Source: CAVZYN01 sp963779515
Lineage (GTDB): Bacteria > Pseudomonadota > Alphaproteobacteria > Rhizobiales > Hyphomicrobiaceae
Assembly: GCA_963779515.1 (NCBI GenBank)
Contig: CAVZYN010000001.1
Location: 806,001 to 870,000 of the forward strand
Reading direction: 5' to 3'
Length of the DNA stretch: 64,000 bases
Part shown: piece by piece, positions 41,935-51,156 of the stretch
Layout: each line of letters begins with the position of its first letter
How positions within the stretch are numbered: position 1 is the stretch's first letter
Translations under genes and position numbers: made by a program
The notes under the pieces: model-generated
What the model was told of the DNA's origin: nothing
Seen by the model: the letters and a program-made list of their open reading frames with translations, nothing else
Database searches by the model: none

Positions 41935-42601
41935 CTATTTCGCGTCGTCGTCGGGAAAGTCGAGCGAGCTAGCCGAGGCAGTGGCGGCCGCCGTACGCCG
42001 TGGCCGGCTTTCGCGGGCGAATTCGCGCGGGGCTGGCGCGCCCTCGCGCGGTTCGCGTGCCGGACGTCCGCCTTGATCGCGGCAAATGTGTTCCTCGAGA
42101 TCCGCCAGATCGACGAACTGGTCAGCCTGACGGCGCAGTTCGTCCGCCACCATGGCCGGCTGGGTTTGCAGCGTCGAAATCACGGTGACGCGCTTGCCTT
42201 TCATCTGCAGTGCGGCAACGAGGGCGCGGAAATCGCCGTCCCCGGTGAACAAGACGATGTGGTCGAGATTTTCGGAAAGCCGCATCGCATCGACGGAGAG
42301 CTCGATGTCCATGTTGCCCTTGACCTTGCGGCGGCCGAGGCTGTCCGTGAATTCCTTGGTCGGCTTCGTCACCATCGTGTAGCCGTTGTAGTCGAGCCAA
42401 TCGACCAGCGGGCGGATGGAGGAATACTCCTGATCTTCCGCCAACGCGGTGTAGTACAGCGCGCGGATCAAATGCGCCTTGCCGCGGAAGAGACCCGAGC
42501 AAGCGCTTGTAATCGATGTCGAAGCCGAGCGCCTTAGCGGTCGCGTAGAGATTCGCGCCGTCGATCAGGAGTGCGACACGCTCTGTCGGATAGAAGTACA
42601 T
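41935..42601 (-). pseudogene. NYN domain protein (LabA/DUF88 family), frameshifted
   Basis: Putative ribonuclease of the NYN/PIN-like class. Starts MYFYPTERVALLIDGANLYA then TAKALGFDIDYKRLLG; the frame then breaks and the expected HLIRALYYTALAEDQEYSSI, KGNMDIELSVDAMR, HIVLFTGDGDFRALV continue in the next frame to the stop at 41935. Deleting one base from a CCC run at 42494-42496 restores the canonical sequence (LGLFRGKAHLIRALYY). The repaired protein is 221 aa, with a Pro/Arg-rich tail. All acidic active-site positions are intact, so either the mutation is very recent or the consensus has one base too many. Confidence 0.85.
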
Positions 42602-42799
42602 CGGGGGCCTTCTGAAAAGCTAGCGGTTTCAATAAGTTGTTATGGTTTTGGATATGGTTATAGTAGTCGCATCGTCATGGCATTGGTCCATAAGCAAGTG
42701 TCATGGATGTGCCAAGCTGCCAAGATGTGTTTTCTGACAAGAGCTTCCATGCCTCATTGGCAATCTCTCATCCTTTAGTCGATATAGCCTGACACACTC

Positions 42800-43381
42800 A
42801 TGACCTTCACTCATGCCGGTATGAAGCCATCCCGCGGTAATATGGTGATCTTGGCAGTCGGATCTAATACGTCCGGCTCCTTCGGCCCGATCACCGAAAC
42901 GCTGCGAAAGTTGCCACTGCTGTTGGAGGCGCACGGAATTGGCATCGTAAAGGCCTCACGCCTCTATACCACAAACCCCGTGGGAACGGGCCTCCAACCG
43001 CATTATTTCAACGCTGTTCTGCAGATTTCGTCGCCGCATGCTCCCGCGGTCCTGCTCCGCCATTTGAAGTCGATCGAGCGTCAGGCGGGGCGGCGGCTGG
43101 GGCGTCATTGGGGGCCGCGGCCGCTGGACTTGGACATTATTGCGTTCGGCGGCCGCGTGGTGTCTTGGCGGACGGGCCGGCGGCGCTCGCCGGGAGCGTT
43201 GATCCTGCCTCATCCCGAGGCTCATCTGCGGGCCTTTGTCCTGGTTCCGTTGTGCGACGTCGCTCCACACTGGCGCCATCCCGTCTTGGGGCGGACGGCA
43301 AGAGACCTCCTCAAGGGGCTGCGGATATCCCGCCAGAGCATCCAGCCTGTGGTTGATTTCCCGCCAGGATCATGGCACTAA
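42800..43381 (+). CDS. folK: 2-amino-4-hydroxy-6-hydroxymethyldihydropteridine diphosphokinase
   Basis: Pyrophosphoryl transfer in folate synthesis. 193 aa. ILAVGSNTSGSFGPITETLR is the pterin site start, SRLYTTNPVGTGLQPHYFNA the middle loop, and HWGPRPLDLDIIAFGG then LPHPEAHLRAFVLVPLCDVA the metal/ATP-binding motifs. The family usually begins close to the GSN motif, so ATG 42821 or 42842 could be the true start; no Shine-Dalgarno decides it. The insertion VSWRTGRRRSPGA after DLDIIAFGG is short and usual. No other folate genes nearby. Confidence 0.88.
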   Translation: MTFTHAGMKPSRGNMVILAVGSNTSGSFGPITETLRKLPLLLEAHGIGIVKASRLYTTNPVGTGLQPHYFNAVLQISSPHAPAVLLRHLKSIERQAGRRLGRHWGPRPLDLDIIAFGGRVVSWRTGRRRSPGALILPHPEAHLRAFVLVPLCDVAPHWRHPVLGRTARDLLKGLRISRQSIQPVVDFPPGSWH

Positions 43382-43452
43382 TCATCTCTGGATCACGGGC
43401 ACCCTGAAACAAGCGTTTCGGGCGTGCCTTTATTCGTCGAAAGGTTTGACCC

Positions 43453-43878
43453 ATGGCTCGCGTGACCGTCGAAGATTGTGTCGATAAGGTCCCTAACCGC
43501 TTCGAACTGGTTTTGCTGGCAGCTCATCGCGCCCGCGCGATCGCCAATGGTGGCGCGGTCACGATTGATCCCGACAACGACAAGAACCCCGTGATTTCGT
43601 TGCGCGAGATCGCCGAGAAGACGGTTCCCGCGGACGATCTGCGCGAGGGCCTCATTCATTCGATTCAGAAGAATGTCGAAGTCGACGAGCCGGAAGCCGC
43701 CGCGGCGCCGATGCTGCCGCAGGACCGCCGTCCGATGCTCGGGCGCGACGATCAGGCCAACGACTCCCAGGTGGACGTCATCACCGAAGAGCAGTTGCTG
43801 CGCGGCCTCGAAACGCTGACGCCGACCGAGCAGAGCAGCACCACCGGTGGCAATGGTGGTGGTCGCGGCGGGCTGTGA
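43453..43878 (+). CDS. rpoZ: DNA-directed RNA polymerase omega subunit
   Basis: Helps assemble RNA polymerase and, with ppGpp, modulates it. 141 aa: MARVTVEDCVDKVPNRFELV then LLAAHRARAIANGG is the core; the Gly/Ser-rich tail (TGGNGGGRGGL) is typical of Rhizobiales. It precedes the (p)ppGpp synthetase gene, the usual pairing. Confidence 0.97.
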   Translation: MARVTVEDCVDKVPNRFELVLLAAHRARAIANGGAVTIDPDNDKNPVISLREIAEKTVPADDLREGLIHSIQKNVEVDEPEAAAAPMLPQDRRPMLGRDDQANDSQVDVITEEQLLRGLETLTPTEQSSTTGGNGGGRGGL

Positions 43879-43993
43879 GGCCGGGGGCGCCGGGACGTTC
43901 CGGCGCACGCCGATCCGATGTTGATCGGCCGCAAATCGCGCTACCATTGCGGTGCGGTGGTCATGAGGGCGCCGCAGGCAAACGAGCCGCGGT

Positions 43994-46231
43994 ATGATGC
44001 GCCAATACGAACTCGTCGAACGTGTCCAGAAGTACCACCCGGACGCCGATGAGGCATTGCTCAATCGCGCCTACGTCTACGCGATGAAGGCGCACGGTCA
44101 TCAAAAGCGCGCCTCGGGAGATCCCTATTTCTCCCATCCACTCGAAGTTGCCGCCATCCTGACCGATATGAAGCTCGACGACGCGACGATCGCGACGGCG
44201 CTGCTGCACGACGTGATCGAGGATACGGATGCGACCAAAGCCGAGATCGACCAGTTGTTCGGATCGGAAATCGGCACCCTGGTCGAGGGCCTGACCAAGA
44301 TCAAGAAGCTCGATCTGGTGTCGAAAAAAGCCGAACAGGCCGAGCATTTCCGCAAGCTCCTGGTCGCGATTTCGAGCGATATCCGCGTCCTTCTGGTCAA
44401 GCTCGCCGATCGCCTGCACAACATGCGGACGCTGCAGTACAACAAGCCAGAGAGCCGCCGCCGCAACTCCGAAGAGACGCTCGAAATATACGCCCCGCTC
44501 GCCGGCCGGATGGGCATGCAAGGCGTTCGCGAAGAACTCGAGGCACTCGCGTTCAAATGGCTGCATCCCGAGGCCTGCGAGGCCGTCGAAGCGCGGCTGG
44601 CGGAGATCCGCAAGCGCAACGCCGGGATCGTCGAGGAGATTTCGCGGGTCTTGAAAGAGAAGTTCACCGGTGCCGGCTTGAAGGTCGAGATCTCGGGGCG
44701 CGAGAAGAAGCCCTATTCCATCTGGCGGAAGATGGAGAACCGGCAGATCAGTCTCGAACAGCTCTCGGACATTTACGGCTTCCGCGTCCTGGTCGGCTCT
44801 GCCGACGATTGCTACCGCGCCCTCGGGATCGTCCATGGCGCCTGGCGCGCGGTACCAGGCCGCTTCAAGGACTACATTTCGAATCCAAAACAGAACAACT
44901 ATCAGTCCATCCACACCACGATCGTCGGACCCCGCCACCAGCGCGTTGAATTGCAGATCCGCACGCAGGAAATGCATCGCACCGCCGAACTCGGCGTCGC
45001 CGCGCACGCCCTCTACAAGGATGCCGAGTCAAGCGACGCCGGTGCCATGGACGATGGCATCGACGGCGGCACGCCGTACATGTGGTTGCGGCGGCTGGTT
45101 GCGACGCTTCTCGAAGGCGATAGCTCGGAAGACTTCCTCGAACACACCAAACTCGAGCTGTTCCACGATCAGGTGTTCTGCTTCACTCCGAAAGGGCGAT
45201 TGATTGCGTTGCCGCGCGGCGCGACGCCGATCGATTTTGCCTACGCGGTGCACACCGATGTCGGCAACGGTTGCGTCGGCGCAAATATCAATGGCCGGCA
45301 ACTGCCGCTGACGACCGTGCTGCGCAATGGTGACGAGGTGGACATCATCGTCGCCAAGGGCCAGATGCCGCCGGCAGCGTGGGAACACATTGCCATCACT
45401 GGAAAGGCACGGTCATCCATTCGCCGCGCCGTGCGCGATGCGCTCAGGCGCCAATATTCCGAGCTTGGGCGACGGCTTCTGGTGTCGGCCTTTGAGCGCG
45501 CGGGACATGATTTCAGCGACGAAAAAATCAGGAAATCCCTCCCGAGGTTGACGCAGAAGACACTCGAGGACGTTTTTGCAGCCGTCGGTCGCGACGAGCT
45601 TCCGATCGCGGATGTGCTCAAGGCCGCCATCCCCGACCTTGAATTGCGCAAGGGGCCTGCCGTGCCGCGGCCGCCCAACCGTCTGACGCGCAGCGCATCG
45701 GACGATGGCTGGTTCAACCTTTCGAAGGTGATGGGCCTCAAGTTCCGATGGACGGGCGGCGGCGCCGACGTCGAGGACAAGCCTGGCGCCATGATTCCCA
45801 TTCGCGGCGCGCGCAGCGACGTCCCCGTGACGTTCGAGGAGGGCGGCGCGGTGCCCGGCGATCGCGTCGTCGGCGTCTTGACGCAAGGGCAGGGGATCAG
45901 GATTTTCCAGATCCATTCGCCGCGCCTCAAGGCATTCGAGCATGAAAAATGGATCGACGTGACGTGGGACATCGATCCCGATCGTCCTGAGCGTTTCCCG
46001 GCCAAGATCATGGTCACCGCCATGAACGAGCCGGGATCGCTTGCGCAGATCGCGCAATTGATCGGCGAGGCCGACGGCAACATCGACAACCTGCGCATGG
46101 CGCGTCGCGCGCATGATTTCACCGAGATGTTGATCGAGCTTGAGGTATGGGACCTGACGCATCTCAACGACATCATCTCGGGGCTCCGATCGAAGTCCGC
46201 GGTGAGCAAAGTCGAGCGGCTGTTCGAATAG
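43994..46231 (+). CDS. rsh: Bifunctional (p)ppGpp synthetase/hydrolase (Rsh)
   Basis: Makes and degrades the stringent-response alarmones. 745 aa. HD hydrolase domain at the N terminus (YFSHPLEVAAIL, LLHDVIEDTDATKAEI, LADRLHNMRTL). Synthetase domain around residues 220-350 (GREKKPYSIWRKMENRQISL, DIYGFRVLV, RFKDYISNPKQNNYQSIHTT). TGS domain (VFCFTPKGRLIALPRGATPI) and a C-terminal ACT domain (NEPGSLAQIAQLIGEADGNI). All parts complete. Single Rsh enzymes are the rule in Rhizobiales. Next to rpoZ, which is functionally linked to ppGpp. Confidence 0.97.
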   Translation: MMRQYELVERVQKYHPDADEALLNRAYVYAMKAHGHQKRASGDPYFSHPLEVAAILTDMKLDDATIATALLHDVIEDTDATKAEIDQLFGSEIGTLVEGLTKIKKLDLVSKKAEQAEHFRKLLVAISSDIRVLLVKLADRLHNMRTLQYNKPESRRRNSEETLEIYAPLAGRMGMQGVREELEALAFKWLHPEACEAVEARLAEIRKRNAGIVEEISRVLKEKFTGAGLKVEISGREKKPYSIWRKMENRQISLEQLSDIYGFRVLVGSADDCYRALGIVHGAWRAVPGRFKDYISNPKQNNYQSIHTTIVGPRHQRVELQIRTQEMHRTAELGVAAHALYKDAESSDAGAMDDGIDGGTPYMWLRRLVATLLEGDSSEDFLEHTKLELFHDQVFCFTPKGRLIALPRGATPIDFAYAVHTDVGNGCVGANINGRQLPLTTVLRNGDEVDIIVAKGQMPPAAWEHIAITGKARSSIRRAVRDALRRQYSELGRRLLVSAFERAGHDFSDEKIRKSLPRLTQKTLEDVFAAVGRDELPIADVLKAAIPDLELRKGPAVPRPPNRLTRSASDDGWFNLSKVMGLKFRWTGGGADVEDKPGAMIPIRGARSDVPVTFEEGGAVPGDRVVGVLTQGQGIRIFQIHSPRLKAFEHEKWIDVTWDIDPDRPERFPAKIMVTAMNEPGSLAQIAQLIGEADGNIDNLRMARRAHDFTEMLIELEVWDLTHLNDIISGLRSKSAVSKVERLFE

Positions 46232-46306
46232 CCGCGGCGCACAACCGGATTTACTGAACGCGAATCTGTTACACTCGCGTCTCGTGCGATTGCGGGATCG
46301 TCTGAC

Positions 46307-46858
46307 ATGCTGCTTGGCCGCCGGAGTTTGGAACCTTGGCCGGCGCGCGCGCGTGTGGCCATATGGCCGCGCCACTCTTGGCGGCGCTCACTGCGCTATC
46401 AGAAGCTTCGCCTCGGGCGGATGCACCGCAGCCCCCATACGGTTGCTCTCGGCCTCGCGATTGGTGCATTCGTGGCGGTGCTCCCCGTGGTCGGTATTCA
46501 GATGCTGATGGCGGTTGGGATCGCGTGGATTCTGCGCGGCAGTGCCGCGGCTGCGCTGGCGGGGACCTTCGTCGCCAATCCGCTGACGTACCCGGGGCTA
46601 TGGCTCGCGTCTTACGAAATGGGCTGCATGATACTCGGTGTTGGGTCGGTGTTCGGCGGCGGTCTCGAAGCGCTGTCGCAGGCGCGCTTGAGTGTGGCGG
46701 CAGTCTCGCTCGATCTATTGGCTGAAAGTGGCTGGCGCCTCTGGAAACCGATGCTCATCGGCGCCGTGCCGCTGGGTCTGGCGGCCGCCGCGATTTCCTA
46801 CGTCCTCGGCCGGCGTTTGGTGATGTCGTATCAGGCCGGGCGGGAGGCGATGGCGTAG
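46307..46858 (+). CDS. DUF2062 membrane protein
   Basis: 183 aa. Charged N terminus, then TVALGLAIGAFVAVLPVVGI, QMLMAVGIAWILRGSAAAAL, the conserved FVANPLTYPGLWLASYEMGC, and a final helix VPLGLAAAAISYVLG: three to four membrane helices as in DUF2062. Lies between rsh and acpS, where related genomes often carry pdxJ. Function unknown. Confidence 0.88.
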   Translation: MLLGRRSLEPWPARARVAIWPRHSWRRSLRYQKLRLGRMHRSPHTVALGLAIGAFVAVLPVVGIQMLMAVGIAWILRGSAAAALAGTFVANPLTYPGLWLASYEMGCMILGVGSVFGGGLEALSQARLSVAAVSLDLLAESGWRLWKPMLIGAVPLGLAAAAISYVLGRRLVMSYQAGREAMA

Positions 46859-46886
46859 GCCGGCCGTCTCGTGCTAGATCGCGCGC

Positions 46887-47300
46887 ATGATCCTGGGTCT
46901 TGGCAACGACATCGTCGACATCGGCCGTATCGAAAAATCCATCGAGCGGTTCGGTGACCGGTTCTTGAACCGCATCTTCACCGACGTCGAACGTGAGAAA
47001 TCCGACAAACGGGCCGAACGCGCCGCCTCCTATGCCAAGCGCTTCGCCGCCAAGGAAGCGTGCTCCAAGGCCCTCGGAACTGGTTTTAGGCGAGGGGTGT
47101 TCTGGCGCGACATGGGCGTGGTCAACTTGCCCTCGGGCCGGCCGACATTGAAGCTCACGGGCGGCGCGCTGCTACAACTGAAGCGAATTACACCGCCAGG
47201 CTACGAGGCGCGCATCGATCTGACCATAACGGATGAGTTCCCGACCGCCCAAGCGATTGTTATTATTTCAGGAATTCGAATCAAGGGCGACCCGCGCTGA
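46887..47300 (+). CDS. acpS: Holo-[acyl-carrier-protein] synthase
   Basis: Transfers 4'-phosphopantetheine to acyl carrier protein. 137 aa: MILGLGNDIVDIGRIEKSIE (metal-binding Asp), FAAKEACSKALGTG (catalytic Glu/Lys), and a C-terminal LTITDEFPTAQAIVIISG. 28 bp after the DUF2062 gene, 122 bp before lepB. Confidence 0.96.
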   Translation: MILGLGNDIVDIGRIEKSIERFGDRFLNRIFTDVEREKSDKRAERAASYAKRFAAKEACSKALGTGFRRGVFWRDMGVVNLPSGRPTLKLTGGALLQLKRITPPGYEARIDLTITDEFPTAQAIVIISGIRIKGDPR

Positions 47301-47422
47301 GCCGCCGGATCGTCACTTTTTGAGCGCCAGATCGATTGCGGCGACCCCGGGAAGCAGTTATAGCCTGCAAACCCGCTCGGGCTGCCGCGTTGGCGCAATT
47401 GCGGTCCTTCAAGGAGCACGGA

Positions 47423-48214
47423 ATGAGTGTCGAGACCAACGCCGAGAAGGCGGATGATGGCGGGTGGCGCGACACCGTCAAAGTACTGGTTCACGCGCTG
47501 ATTTTGGCGATGGTCGTGCGCGTTTTCTTCTACCAGCCGTTCAATATTCCATCCGGGTCTATGAAATCTACGCTTCTGATCGGCGACTATCTGTTCGTGT
47601 CGAAGCTGTCTTACGGCTACAGCAAATATTCGTTCCCATGGAGCCCAAACCTGTTTGCCGGCCGCGTCTGGGGCGCCGAGCCGAAACAGGGCGACGTCGC
47701 CGTCTTCAAGAACCCGCGCGACAATGCGACCGACTACATCAAGCGCGTGATCGGAATGCCGGGCGATGAAATTCAGGTGCGCAAGAGCGTGCTCTTCATC
47801 AATGGCCGCGAAATCACGCGCCGGTACATCGACGACTTCTCGAATTTGGAGTGCGGCGACAATACGCGGCGCTACTGCCGCAATACCAAATACAAGCGCT
47901 ACGAAGAAGTGCTCCCTAACGGCGTCAAGTTCCAAGTTCTCGATCTCGAAATCGACGGCAGCTATGACAACGTCGGCCCCTACAAGGTGCCGCCCGGCCA
48001 CTACTTCATGATGGGCGACAATCGCGACAACTCGGAAGACAGCCGGTCGCAAACACACGGCATCGGCTTCGTCCCTTTGGAAAACTTCATCGGCCGCGCC
48101 GAGATTCTGTTCTTCTCTGCGGCCGTCGACGAACCCGATACGTTCCGCCTGACGTCCCCGTGGACGTGGCCGTTCGACGTGAGATGGCGCCGGCTCTTCA
48201 ACCTGGTGCGATAG
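47423..48214 (+). CDS. lepB: Signal peptidase I
   Basis: Cleaves signal peptides at the inner membrane's outer face. 263 aa from ATG 47423 (AAGGAG upstream). One membrane helix (VLVHALILAMVVRVFFYQPF); catalytic Ser in NIPSGSMKSTLLIGDYLFV; catalytic Lys in DYIKRVIGMPGDEIQVR; PPGHYFMMGDNRDNSEDSR in the C-terminal box. First of the classical lepB-rnc-era-recO cluster. Confidence 0.97.
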   Translation: MSVETNAEKADDGGWRDTVKVLVHALILAMVVRVFFYQPFNIPSGSMKSTLLIGDYLFVSKLSYGYSKYSFPWSPNLFAGRVWGAEPKQGDVAVFKNPRDNATDYIKRVIGMPGDEIQVRKSVLFINGREITRRYIDDFSNLECGDNTRRYCRNTKYKRYEEVLPNGVKFQVLDLEIDGSYDNVGPYKVPPGHYFMMGDNRDNSEDSRSQTHGIGFVPLENFIGRAEILFFSAAVDEPDTFRLTSPWTWPFDVRWRRLFNLVR

Positions 48215-48229
48215 AGATCCAAATCGGCC

Positions 48230-48937
48230 ATGGCGCCCGTGCGAAAATACAAGGATCTCGAAACGCGGCTTGGCTACCGCTTCAAGGATCGTGCCTTGTT
48301 GGAGCGGGCGTTGACGCATTCGAGCGTGCGCACGGGGAAGTCGAAACGCGGCGACAACGAGCGGCTCGAGTTTCTCGGCGATCGCGTGCTTGGCCTCGCG
48401 ATAGCGGAATTGATCAGTGAAGCCTTCGCCACTGCGACCGAGGGCGAGCTGGCGCGGCGCTACAACTGGCTGGTTCGTGGAGAGACGTGTGCCGAGATCG
48501 CGCGCTGGCTTGGCCTTGGACCGTTTCTGATCCTCTCTGACAGCGAGGCCGAAAGCGGAGGCCGGGAAAAGGAAACAATTCTCGCCGATGCCTGCGAGGC
48601 GGTACTGGCAGCGGTGTTTGCGGAAGGCGGCTTCGATGCCGCGCGCGAGGTGATCCGCACGCTTTGGGGCGCCCACGTCGAGAAGTTGCCGACCGAAGCC
48701 GCCGATCCCAAGTCCGCGCTTCAGGAGTGGGCGCAGGGCCAGGGTCTCGATCTACCAGCCTATACCGAGATTGCGCGCGAGGGGCCCGATCACGCGCCGC
48801 GGTTCACGGCGGAAGTGAAGATCAAGGGCCGGCGCCCGGCACGCGGCGAAGGCGCAAGCAAGCGCGCCGCCGAGCAGGCAGCTGCGACCGCACTGTTGTC
48901 ACGCGAAGGCGTCCGGAGAGCCGAAAAACATGGCTGA
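48230..48937 (+). CDS. rnc: Ribonuclease III
   Basis: Double-stranded RNA endonuclease for rRNA and mRNA processing. 235 aa. Signature ERLEFLGDRVLGLAIAELIS, active-site ILADACEAVLAAVFAEGG, and a C-terminal dsRNA-binding domain (PKSALQEWAQGQGLDLPAYT, GEGASKRAAEQAAATALL). Starts 15 bp after lepB and overlaps era by 8 bp. Confidence 0.97.
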   Translation: MAPVRKYKDLETRLGYRFKDRALLERALTHSSVRTGKSKRGDNERLEFLGDRVLGLAIAELISEAFATATEGELARRYNWLVRGETCAEIARWLGLGPFLILSDSEAESGGREKETILADACEAVLAAVFAEGGFDAAREVIRTLWGAHVEKLPTEAADPKSALQEWAQGQGLDLPAYTEIAREGPDHAPRFTAEVKIKGRRPARGEGASKRAAEQAAATALLSREGVRRAEKHG

Positions 48938-49877
48938 AGTTCCCGTCGAGCCGCCGCCGATGGCGCCCGTTGCGCTCGAGGACCAGCGCTGCGGCTTCAT
49001 TGCAGTGATTGGGGCACCGAACGCTGGCAAATCCACGCTCGTCAACACCTTGGTCGGAACCAAGGTCACGATCGTCAGCCGCAAGGTACAGACGACGCGC
49101 ACGCCCGTTCGTGGCATCGCCGTTGTCGGCGACAGTCAGCTGGTGTTCATCGACACGCCCGGCATCTTCCAGCCGAAACGGCGCCTCGATCGCGCGATGG
49201 TGGATGCCGCCTGGGGCGGCGCCAAGGACGCCGACTACGTCGTCTTCGTCATCGATGCCCATCGGGGCGTGGAGGGCGACAGCGCGCGTATTCTGGAGCG
49301 TCTGATCGCCTCGAAGCGCGAGGCGGTGCTCGTCCTCAACAAGATCGATGCCGTGAAGAAGGAAGAATTGCTGGGTTTGGCGGGTGAGCTCAACGCGCGG
49401 CATCCGTTCGCGGCGACCTTCATGATCTCGGCCCTGCGCGGCTATGGCGTCGACGATCTGAAGCAGCACTTGGCGGGCGTCGTGAACAAGGGCCCCTGGC
49501 ATTACGCCGCCGACGACGTGACCGATTTGCCCATGCGGCTTCACGCAGCCGAGATCACGCGCGAAAAAATCTACGATCGCCTGCACGACGAGTTGCCCTA
49601 CGCCGCCACCGTCGAGACGACGGCCTGGAAGGACATGGGCGCCAAAGGCGTGCGCATCGAGCAGACCATCTTCGTCGAACGCGAAAGTCAGCGCAGCATC
49701 GTGCTCGGCAAGGGCGGGCAGTCGATCAAGCAGATCTCGATGGACGCGCGCAAAGAGATCAGCGAAGTTCTGGAAAAGACCGCGCACCTGTTCTTGTTTG
49801 TGAAGGTACGCGAAGGTTGGGGCAGCGACCCCGAGCGCTACCGCGAGATGGGCTTGGAGTTCCCCAAGGACGAGTAA
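48930..49877 (+). CDS. era: GTPase Era
   Basis: Essential GTPase that assists 16S rRNA maturation and 30S assembly. 315 aa. G1 GAPNAGKSTLVNTL, G3 FIDTPGIFQP, G4 VLNKIDAV, G5-like ISALRGYGVDDL, then a C-terminal KH RNA-binding domain (RSIVLGKGGQSIKQIS). The ATG lies inside the end of rnc, so coupled translation is likely. The N-terminal 22 residues are a Pro-rich extension. Confidence 0.97.
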   Translation: MAEVPVEPPPMAPVALEDQRCGFIAVIGAPNAGKSTLVNTLVGTKVTIVSRKVQTTRTPVRGIAVVGDSQLVFIDTPGIFQPKRRLDRAMVDAAWGGAKDADYVVFVIDAHRGVEGDSARILERLIASKREAVLVLNKIDAVKKEELLGLAGELNARHPFAATFMISALRGYGVDDLKQHLAGVVNKGPWHYAADDVTDLPMRLHAAEITREKIYDRLHDELPYAATVETTAWKDMGAKGVRIEQTIFVERESQRSIVLGKGGQSIKQISMDARKEISEVLEKTAHLFLFVKVREGWGSDPERYREMGLEFPKDE

Positions 49878-49880
49878 CCG

Positions 49881-50261
49881 ATGCGACGCTCGACCGTCAC
49901 GATTCTTGTCGTTGTGCTGTGCGCCAGTGGCGCCGAGGCCGCGGTTCGCGTCTGCAATCCCGAAGTGACGAGCGGCCCGAGAACCGAGGAAGACGAGGGC
50001 GCGGCGCGCAAGGCGGCGTTCGAGGCCTGGACAAAAGCCGCGGCCGCCTACGGCCCCCAATTCACACGGTGGCAAATAGCAGAACGCCGGGCAATCGTCT
50101 GCCAACCCTCTGCAAACCGGGTTCAATGTGAGGCGCGGGGAATGCCCTGCACGATCCGGCAAGCGCCACTTCCACCCGGGGACTTGGAGGTGTTGCCGAA
50201 GCCGCAACCGGACGCCATTCCGGAACCTCGACCGCCTTCTGGCAAAGGGATCAGCGGTTGA
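49881..50261 (+). CDS. Small secreted protein of unknown function
   Basis: 126 aa starting 3 bp after era. Signal peptide (VTILVVVLCASGAEA, residues 6-20). Mature part has four Cys (RVCNPEV, IVCQPS, QCEARGMPC), probably two disulfides, and a Pro-rich tail (LPPGDLEVLPKPQPDAIPEP). No family recognised. Probably co-transcribed with era. Confidence 0.7.
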   Translation: MRRSTVTILVVVLCASGAEAAVRVCNPEVTSGPRTEEDEGAARKAAFEAWTKAAAAYGPQFTRWQIAERRAIVCQPSANRVQCEARGMPCTIRQAPLPPGDLEVLPKPQPDAIPEPRPPSGKGISG

Positions 50262-50294
50262 TGCCTTGCGCGCCGCCGCGAACCGTCCCATCAC

Positions 50295-50341
50295 TCGTGC
50301 TTCCGGAAAAGTGTGAAGCGGTTTTCCGATGAGAAGCACGA
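50295..50341. repeat. Palindromic repeat (TCGTGCTTC/GAAGCACGA)
   Basis: Arms TCGTGCTTC (50295-50303) and GAAGCACGA (50333-50341) and an inner pair CGGAAAA (50304-50310)/TTTTCCG (50322-50328). A long hairpin between the small secreted-protein gene and recO. A recognisable half of the same family occurs at about 25795-25820. Confidence 0.85.
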
Positions 50342-50399
50342 GAAAACGAGAAACGAGCGTGCTTCCTTGATTTAAGGAAAGCCAAAAGCACCCTAGCCA

Positions 50400-51140
50400 A
50401 TGCAATGGACTGACGAAGGCGTCGTGCTCAGTGTGCGCCCCCACGGCGAGACCGCCGCGGTCGTGGAGCTCTTGACGCGTCAGCACGGCCGGCACCTCGG
50501 TCTGGTGCACGGCGGCCGATCGCGCCGGCTGCGGCCCGTGCTGCAAATCGGCAATCATGTCGATGTCACTTGGACCGCGCGGCTCTCCGAGAACCTGGGG
50601 CATATCACGCTGGAGTTGCGGCGAGGGTTTGCCGCCGAGGTGCTGGACGATGCTGCCGCGCTCTCCGGGTTGACCTCGATGTGCACGCTCACGCGGCTGT
50701 TGCCGGAACGCGATCCGCATCCGAGCCTTTATGAAGTTTCGCTTTTCCTCCTCGGCTTTCTGGATGACGCCTCGGTCTGGCCGGCGTTGATGGTGCGCTG
50801 GGAGCTGGCCCTACTCGACGACCTCGGCTTCGGGCTCGATCTCGAGAGCTGCGCGGCGACCGGATCCAAAGACGATCTGATCTACGTTTCGCCACGCACT
50901 GGACGCGCGGTATCCGCCGTCGCCGGCGAGCCATACCGCGATCGGCTTCTCGCGTTGCCGTCGTTCTTGAAGGGCCGGACGCAAGGCAGCCTCATGATCG
51001 AGGACCTCGAAGCAGGGTTCGCCCTGACGGCGCACTTTCTCGATATGCATGTCTTGCAGCCGCGGGAAATGTCATTGCCGGATGCACGCGCGCGCGTGCT
51101 GACAACGCTGCGAAAGGCGATGGTGGCGACGAACGGTTGA
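50400..51140 (+). CDS. recO: DNA repair protein RecO
   Basis: Helps RecF-pathway loading of RecA. 246 aa. MQWTDEGVVLSVRPHGETAA is the OB-fold start; ARLSENLGHITLEL, TLTRLLPERDPHPSLYEVSL, LALLDDLGFGLDLESCAATG and YVSPRTGRAVS are typical of alphaproteobacterial RecO. A palindromic repeat separates it from the era unit. Confidence 0.95.
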   Translation: MQWTDEGVVLSVRPHGETAAVVELLTRQHGRHLGLVHGGRSRRLRPVLQIGNHVDVTWTARLSENLGHITLELRRGFAAEVLDDAAALSGLTSMCTLTRLLPERDPHPSLYEVSLFLLGFLDDASVWPALMVRWELALLDDLGFGLDLESCAATGSKDDLIYVSPRTGRAVSAVAGEPYRDRLLALPSFLKGRTQGSLMIEDLEAGFALTAHFLDMHVLQPREMSLPDARARVLTTLRKAMVATNG

Positions 51141-51156
51141 TCCTTGCCGATTGGCG

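Noticed and set aside
48822..50720. Open frame of 632 codons on the minus strand
   Set aside because: Runs opposite era and parts of rnc and recO; a gene there would have to overlap three core genes.
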